A DNA stretch of 64,000 bases from Avena insularis (lineage: Eukaryota > Streptophyta > Magnoliopsida > Poales > Poaceae). Below, one piece after another: positions 59,905 to 64,000 of this stretch. A program made the translations under genes and the position numbers. Below the pieces are notes generated by a model. It was not told where the DNA came from and made no database searches. It saw only the letters and a list, made by a program, of their open reading frames with translations. The stretch covers positions 533,990,682-534,054,681 of the forward strand of contig CM042684.1 of the NCBI GenBank assembly GCA_023614405.1. The letters run 5' to 3'. The number at the start of each line of letters is the position of its first letter. The first letter of the stretch is position 1.

Positions 59905-61560
59905 TACTTCCATTAATTTATATTTTGGACTCCGGGCCATTTTCTCTTTGAGGCTTAAAACGGAATTCACCATCCATCATTTTACTCCGATCGAACCGGG
60001 GGAGTGGGGACTATCAAATCCTGTCTTTTTTATGTAAAAATATTAGACATGTGGTCTTTTTTATGTAAAAATATTAGGCTTAATCCAAATTTTAGAAGGT
60101 GTAAAATCTTGAACAAAATTTTCCAAATGCGGATTCAATTTTCACCCTCATCTTGCTTTCTATGGTTTACTTGTGAAATTGCACAAATCTATTAATAATC
60201 ATCAACAACAGTAGTACAAGAATGTTTGGATTTCTTTTGTTCGCCCTATCATGCGTTCAGTGTTCTTCATTTCATTGGTAGTCTATGCTATGATAACATG
60301 TCTTTGCAAAAGGTCTGTGTATGATGTGAGGCCCTATATGCTGAATGGCCCCAAGATTTCATTTTTTGAGGGCCCACCTGTCGGATACGTAGACTGCCAG
60401 GCCAGTGATTCCAAATTTCCAATGGCAGAAAACGGAATTGGTCATCCATCATTTTCACCAGGGGCTACTGAGAGCGATACTCCGATGGAGGGCTATCTAA
60501 TCTAGTCTTCGGTCGCTGGTACTAGAAAGATTTTAAAAAAAGGAAACCGGATAAATTATGGGCACACTCATTTGACTCGTCTTCACGTGCACACAGCACA
60601 CGTCGGCGCGTCACCGTCCAATCCTTTATTTTTTTTGTCGAGAATTGTCACCGTCCAGGTGCAAAATCCTACTGTATAAACAAACACGGTGGACGCGGCG
60701 TGGCGTCATGGGCCGGGCCCAGCGTGCCGAGCCCGGGAGGAGCTAGCCGTTGCGCTGCGAGACCGACGGGCGCTCGCAGCCAGGTAGGCCCAGAAATGCC
60801 CGCCGGTGGGCCCTCACAGCGAGGGGCAATCTAGTAAAACGCACTCACCAGAACTAGTGGATCCGTAGATTCGGGACCATGCGTCCGTTTACCTCATGTC
60901 GGGCCCGCGCCTGCTGCAGTCTACTACGTGCACACATCTATAGGCTGCACGGGATTCCGACACTCTCCATGGCATGTGGGCCCAACTCCCCAGTCATGAC
61001 TTGTTTGGTCACTTGGACGCCTGTAAAAATGAGCTCGTGAAGCCTCCTAGCTTTGTGCACCAAACACACCCACGGATGTTGCGTGCTCCTTCAATGGCTG
61101 CTGGGCAAGGTCAACCAAGGCTTATCACAAAACTACTATAGGCACCGTAACCTTTTCTTGCTTCCACCAACAAAAAAAAAAAAAAAAAACTCTTGCTGAA
61201 TCCGGGAGACAGAGCTACATCCATGGCAGGGCAGGCTCTAGTCGGATTTCCGCCTCCAATCAAACAGACCATGAGCTCAACCCAGCATGAGAAGAGGGTT
61301 TAGCCCATCACTCGGTCTGCTTCCTGTTCCGCTGCTACTGAAAAATTCAAACGTAGAGAGCTTTTACGTGGCCAATGGAACCACTTGCATCCGATGCTCG
61401 TTGGAGTTCAATACCCAAGGTCAGACGACACGTGTGTCCGGAGGTGAGCATACGTAGAGTACTTCATCATAATAGGGCTATTTATTTTCTTGGAAGGAGT
61501 ACATAATTTACACATTGGCATCGTTAAAGGTAGGCTATCAACTTTAACAACCACACCACC
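59905..61560. other. Intergenic region upstream of receptor-like kinase
   Basis: No supported gene. Notable are a local tandem repeat TCTTTTTTATGTAAAAATAT at about 60025 and 60055, and an A run at 61172-61189. The block around 60700-61000 is GC-rich. Part of this is likely promoter DNA of the downstream gene, but no element was pinned down. Confidence 0.4.
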
Positions 61561-63058
61561 TGGTGCCCCTAGCAAAATACGGTGCCCATTTCTTTTCTTC
61601 CCATTTTTTTTTTCTCTCTCTCTCAGCACTCGGCAGCAGTGACCCAAACTTTAATGCTCCCCCCTTCCACTCTTGTCCCCTTCTTCTCCCTCCTCCGAAT
61701 CCACCCCCCGACGTTGCTGCCCCGGAGCCGCCGGCCGCGCCAGACTCCCACCCCCATGTCCACGCCGCCGACGCAGCGTCGTTAGCCACTGACCGGGGAC
61801 GAATCAGAGTCGGCGGCGGCGCTGGGAGCAAGTGCGAGGCAGGGGGGATAGCGACAGTGCGGTACCAACTACCGACACCGGTCAGTACTGCTCCAAGAAC
61901 CCTAGCGGAGGTGGCCGGCCACTCGCCAGGGGTTTCTCACCTTTTCCCTTTGCTTGCTCGAGAGGTTTGTTTCAACCGTGCCCGTCTCCCCCTGTTCTCC
62001 TGCCTGCTTCGCATTGGAGCTGCTGCAGGTGCCCATGGTGTCTCGCACTGTTAGCTGTTCTCGGATCCTGTTTTTTTGTGATCCAATGCGGTTGCAATGG
62101 CTTCGAGATTGGTTTGATCTGATTCGATTCGACTCGATTCCTTCCCGGTGTAGGCAGGAAGGAAGCGGCTCCACACAAACTCGGATCGAATCTTTTTATG
62201 TTCCGACGAAGGGTAAAGGGAAAGTGTTGATTTGATTTGACAAACTCGGATCTTTTTTTAAAGTTCCGCTCCAGCGAATGCGCGATTTGTTTCCTCCTAT
62301 AAATCACCCCTAGCAACACGCCTTGCTCTTTATCTCACTGGTTTGTTGATTGGTTGGTGCTGGGACTGGGAGCAGTGTTCGGCTTGGGAGGGAGGGGGCA
62401 GGTAGTCGGAGAGCGAGCAAATTTCCCCATCAATGCCTTTCTCTTTCTCCTTTAATTCGCTCCACATGGAACTTGCGCATCAGACATGTTCTTCCCCTTT
62501 CCTCCACCTCTTTCGATATTTCTGATGATGGATAATGATTGCTTTCTGCTCTGTAGACCGGCTTTTTATTGCTGTATTTATGTTGTCCTCATCTGTTAGT
62601 AATGTAGACGCAGCTTTCCCCCATTGCCAATGAAAGTATTGCCATGTTCCGATATTAATCTCAGCTTGTCTCTTGCTCTGTTCGGTGAAATGCATGACGT
62701 GTTCTGATATTAACCAACCTCAGCATGTCTTGTTTCATGTGTTCAATTCAATGAGGTGTATGCCATGTTCTGAAATTAATCTCAGCTTTTCTCTGTCCCT
62801 GTTCAATGAAGCGTATGCCATGTTCTCATATTATAACCTCTGCTTGTCTTATTTGATGTGTTCAATGAAGTGTGTGTGTCATGTTCTGATATTAATCTCG
62901 GTTTTGTCTTTCTTGCTGTGTGTTCAGTGATGTCCATGCCATGTTCTGGTATTAATCTCCGTTTGTCTTTCATACTGCGTTCACTGAATTGCTTACATTG
63001 CAGGCTAACGGTTAATTTGCTGATGCTGTGTAGGGCTGTAGGCTGCTCACGAATAAAG
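61561..63058 (+). other. Probable 5' UTR and 5' UTR intron of the receptor-like kinase gene
   Basis: A C/T-rich stretch at 61600-61700 followed by GC-rich sequence fits a first non-coding exon. The TTGCAG at 62998-63003 is a likely acceptor about 56 bases before the start codon. Frames here lack domains. A minisatellite lies just before the acceptor (62640-62995). Exact exon borders cannot be set without transcripts. Confidence 0.45.
62640..62995 (+). repeat. Minisatellite, about six units of 55-65 bp
   Basis: Each unit contains a variant of GCCATGTTCTGATATTAATC, then CTCAGCTTGTCTTT, then TGTTCAATGAAGTG. Units differ by small indels and substitutions. Its place, ending at the probable acceptor of a 5' UTR intron, makes length variation a possible modifier of expression; that is inference. 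Confidence 0.85.
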
Positions 63059-63954
63059 ATGCCGACAGGTGAGAGCCTACGTGCAGAGCTATCGACCAAG
63101 ACGCCGCCGTTTGGTCTGAGGCTGTGGATAGTGATTGGCATCAGTATCTGGGTGGTGATCTTCTGCATACTAGGCTTCATGTGCTTCTGGTCCATTTATC
63201 GGAGGAAGCCGAAGAGATCTTCTGATAACATTCCAGTATCTCAAATCCCGGATGTATCAAAGGAGATCGCGGTGGATGAAGTACGCCAGCATGCTGTTGT
63301 TGAAAACTACCAAGTGCAGGAAAGCCATGCACTGACGGTGCACGAGAAGCCTCAAGATAAAGATTCCGGGAAAATGCTAGGACACTTGGTTAGGACAAAA
63401 TCAAGTGACGCTGATAATTTGAGCCAATGCAGCTCGGCCTACCACTGTGATAGGGCTGGCAGCTCGTATTCTGGTGACGAAGGCAGCTCGGGCAATGCTA
63501 GGAGGCAATATTCTCAGTATGCAATGGTCTCCGCATCTCCTCTGGTTGGTCTCCCGGAATTTTCACACCTGGGTTGGGGCCATTGGTTTACTCTGAGGGA
63601 TTTGGAGCATTCAACAAATCGGTTTTCTAAGGAGAATATCATTGGAGAGGGTGGATATGGGGTAGTTTATCGTGGTCGACTCATAAATGGGACTGATGTT
63701 GCTATAAAAAAGCTTCTGAATAACATGTAAGGAACTTTAAATTAGAATTTGATCGTGGAAGGACAGCACTTTCTTTACAAATCTTGAAATAGTATGCTAT
63801 CCTTTGTGTGATGTCATCATATTCGTTTTGTTTTAACATGGCACTGCAGGGGCCAGGCAGAAAAGGAGTTCAGGGTTGAAGTTGAGGCTATTGGCCACGT
63901 CAGGCATAAAAATCTTGTCCGGCTGCTAGGATATTGCGTTGAGGGAATCCACAG
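63059..63954 (+). CDS. Receptor-like protein kinase with short extracellular end, 5' part (cut by window edge)
   Basis: Exon 1 is 63059-63726 and exon 2 is 63850-63954. Both introns begin GT, and the first ends CAG with phases joining as NNMGQAEKEF. The ATG at 63059 starts [12 protein letters not shown] transmembrane segment lies at residues about 22-45 ([20 protein letters not shown]), followed by basic YRRKPKR, so the kinase is cytoplasmic and the extracellular part is only about 20 residues. Residues 176-222 open the kinase domain: [20 protein letters not shown], glycine loop GEGGYGVV at 196-203, Lys217 in VAIKKL. Exon 2 adds [18 protein letters not shown]. The arrangement matches plant receptor-like kinases of the At2g42960/At5g18500 type. 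The rest of the kinase domain lies beyond base 64000. Confidence 0.9.
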
Positions 63955-64000
63955 GTCAGTCATCTGCACCAATGGATGGCTATTTCTGTTTGTGCTATAA

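Noticed and set aside
60251..60505. 84-codon plus-strand frame with a hydrophobic start
   Set aside because: Part of its DNA resembles a nearby repeat (59950-59990), and no family features are seen.

Overview
The window is nuclear DNA of a grass, most likely a Pooideae cereal relative. The signs are intron-bearing plant genes, Stowaway-type MITEs with CTCCCTCC ends and TA duplications, very large Ty3/Gypsy LTR elements nested in each other, and grass-expanded families such as DUF4220/DUF594. I cannot name the species. No CRISPR array, operon, rRNA or tRNA gene was seen.

Region by region. 1-2375 (-) is a frameshifted DUF4220/DUF594 gene running off the left edge. About 4.77-21.15 kb is a Gypsy element of which the 5' LTR and gag are visible. 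A 13.4-kb chromodomain-type (Tekay/Del-like) element, 5980-19411, is inserted inside that gag with a 5-bp duplication (GCAGC). A truncated LTR (about 21.15-22.7 kb) and a MITE follow. 23395-25776 (+) is an intact, intronless DUF4220/DUF594 gene, oriented head-to-head with the broken paralogue. 25.8-30.6 kb is mostly unrecognised or transposon-derived. 30637-41984 is an 11.3-kb element on the minus strand with two 4.8-kb LTRs, a TCTAT duplication and only one zinc-knuckle gag-like gene, so it is a non-autonomous LARD-like element. It sits in older transposon-like DNA that continues to about 44.9 kb.

From 45.4 kb the window is gene-rich. 45865-48294 (+) is a six-exon RGG/HABP4-PAI-RBP1 mRNA-binding protein gene with telo-box and site II promoter motifs. 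48919-53013 (-) is a nine-exon kinase gene with an N-terminal USP-like domain and an unusual 32-residue tandem-repeat linker. The two genes are convergent. 53.1-57.1 kb holds MITEs (one nested in another) and a tandem duplication carrying a TAACTGAATTTT minisatellite. 57444-57983 (-) is a small two-exon gene of unknown function with a frame problem. 63059 onward (+) is the start of a transmembrane receptor-like kinase gene, cut by the right edge, with a minisatellite in its probable 5' UTR intron.

The genes do not form a pathway. The layout is islands of ordinary plant genes separated by nested retrotransposons. The points most worth a second look are the zinc-knuckle-only element and the hairpin-like motif it shares with the autonomous-type element, the chimeric gene fragment at 44982-45088, the repeat-expanded kinase linker, and the 54.1-57.1 kb duplication with its higher-order minisatellite.
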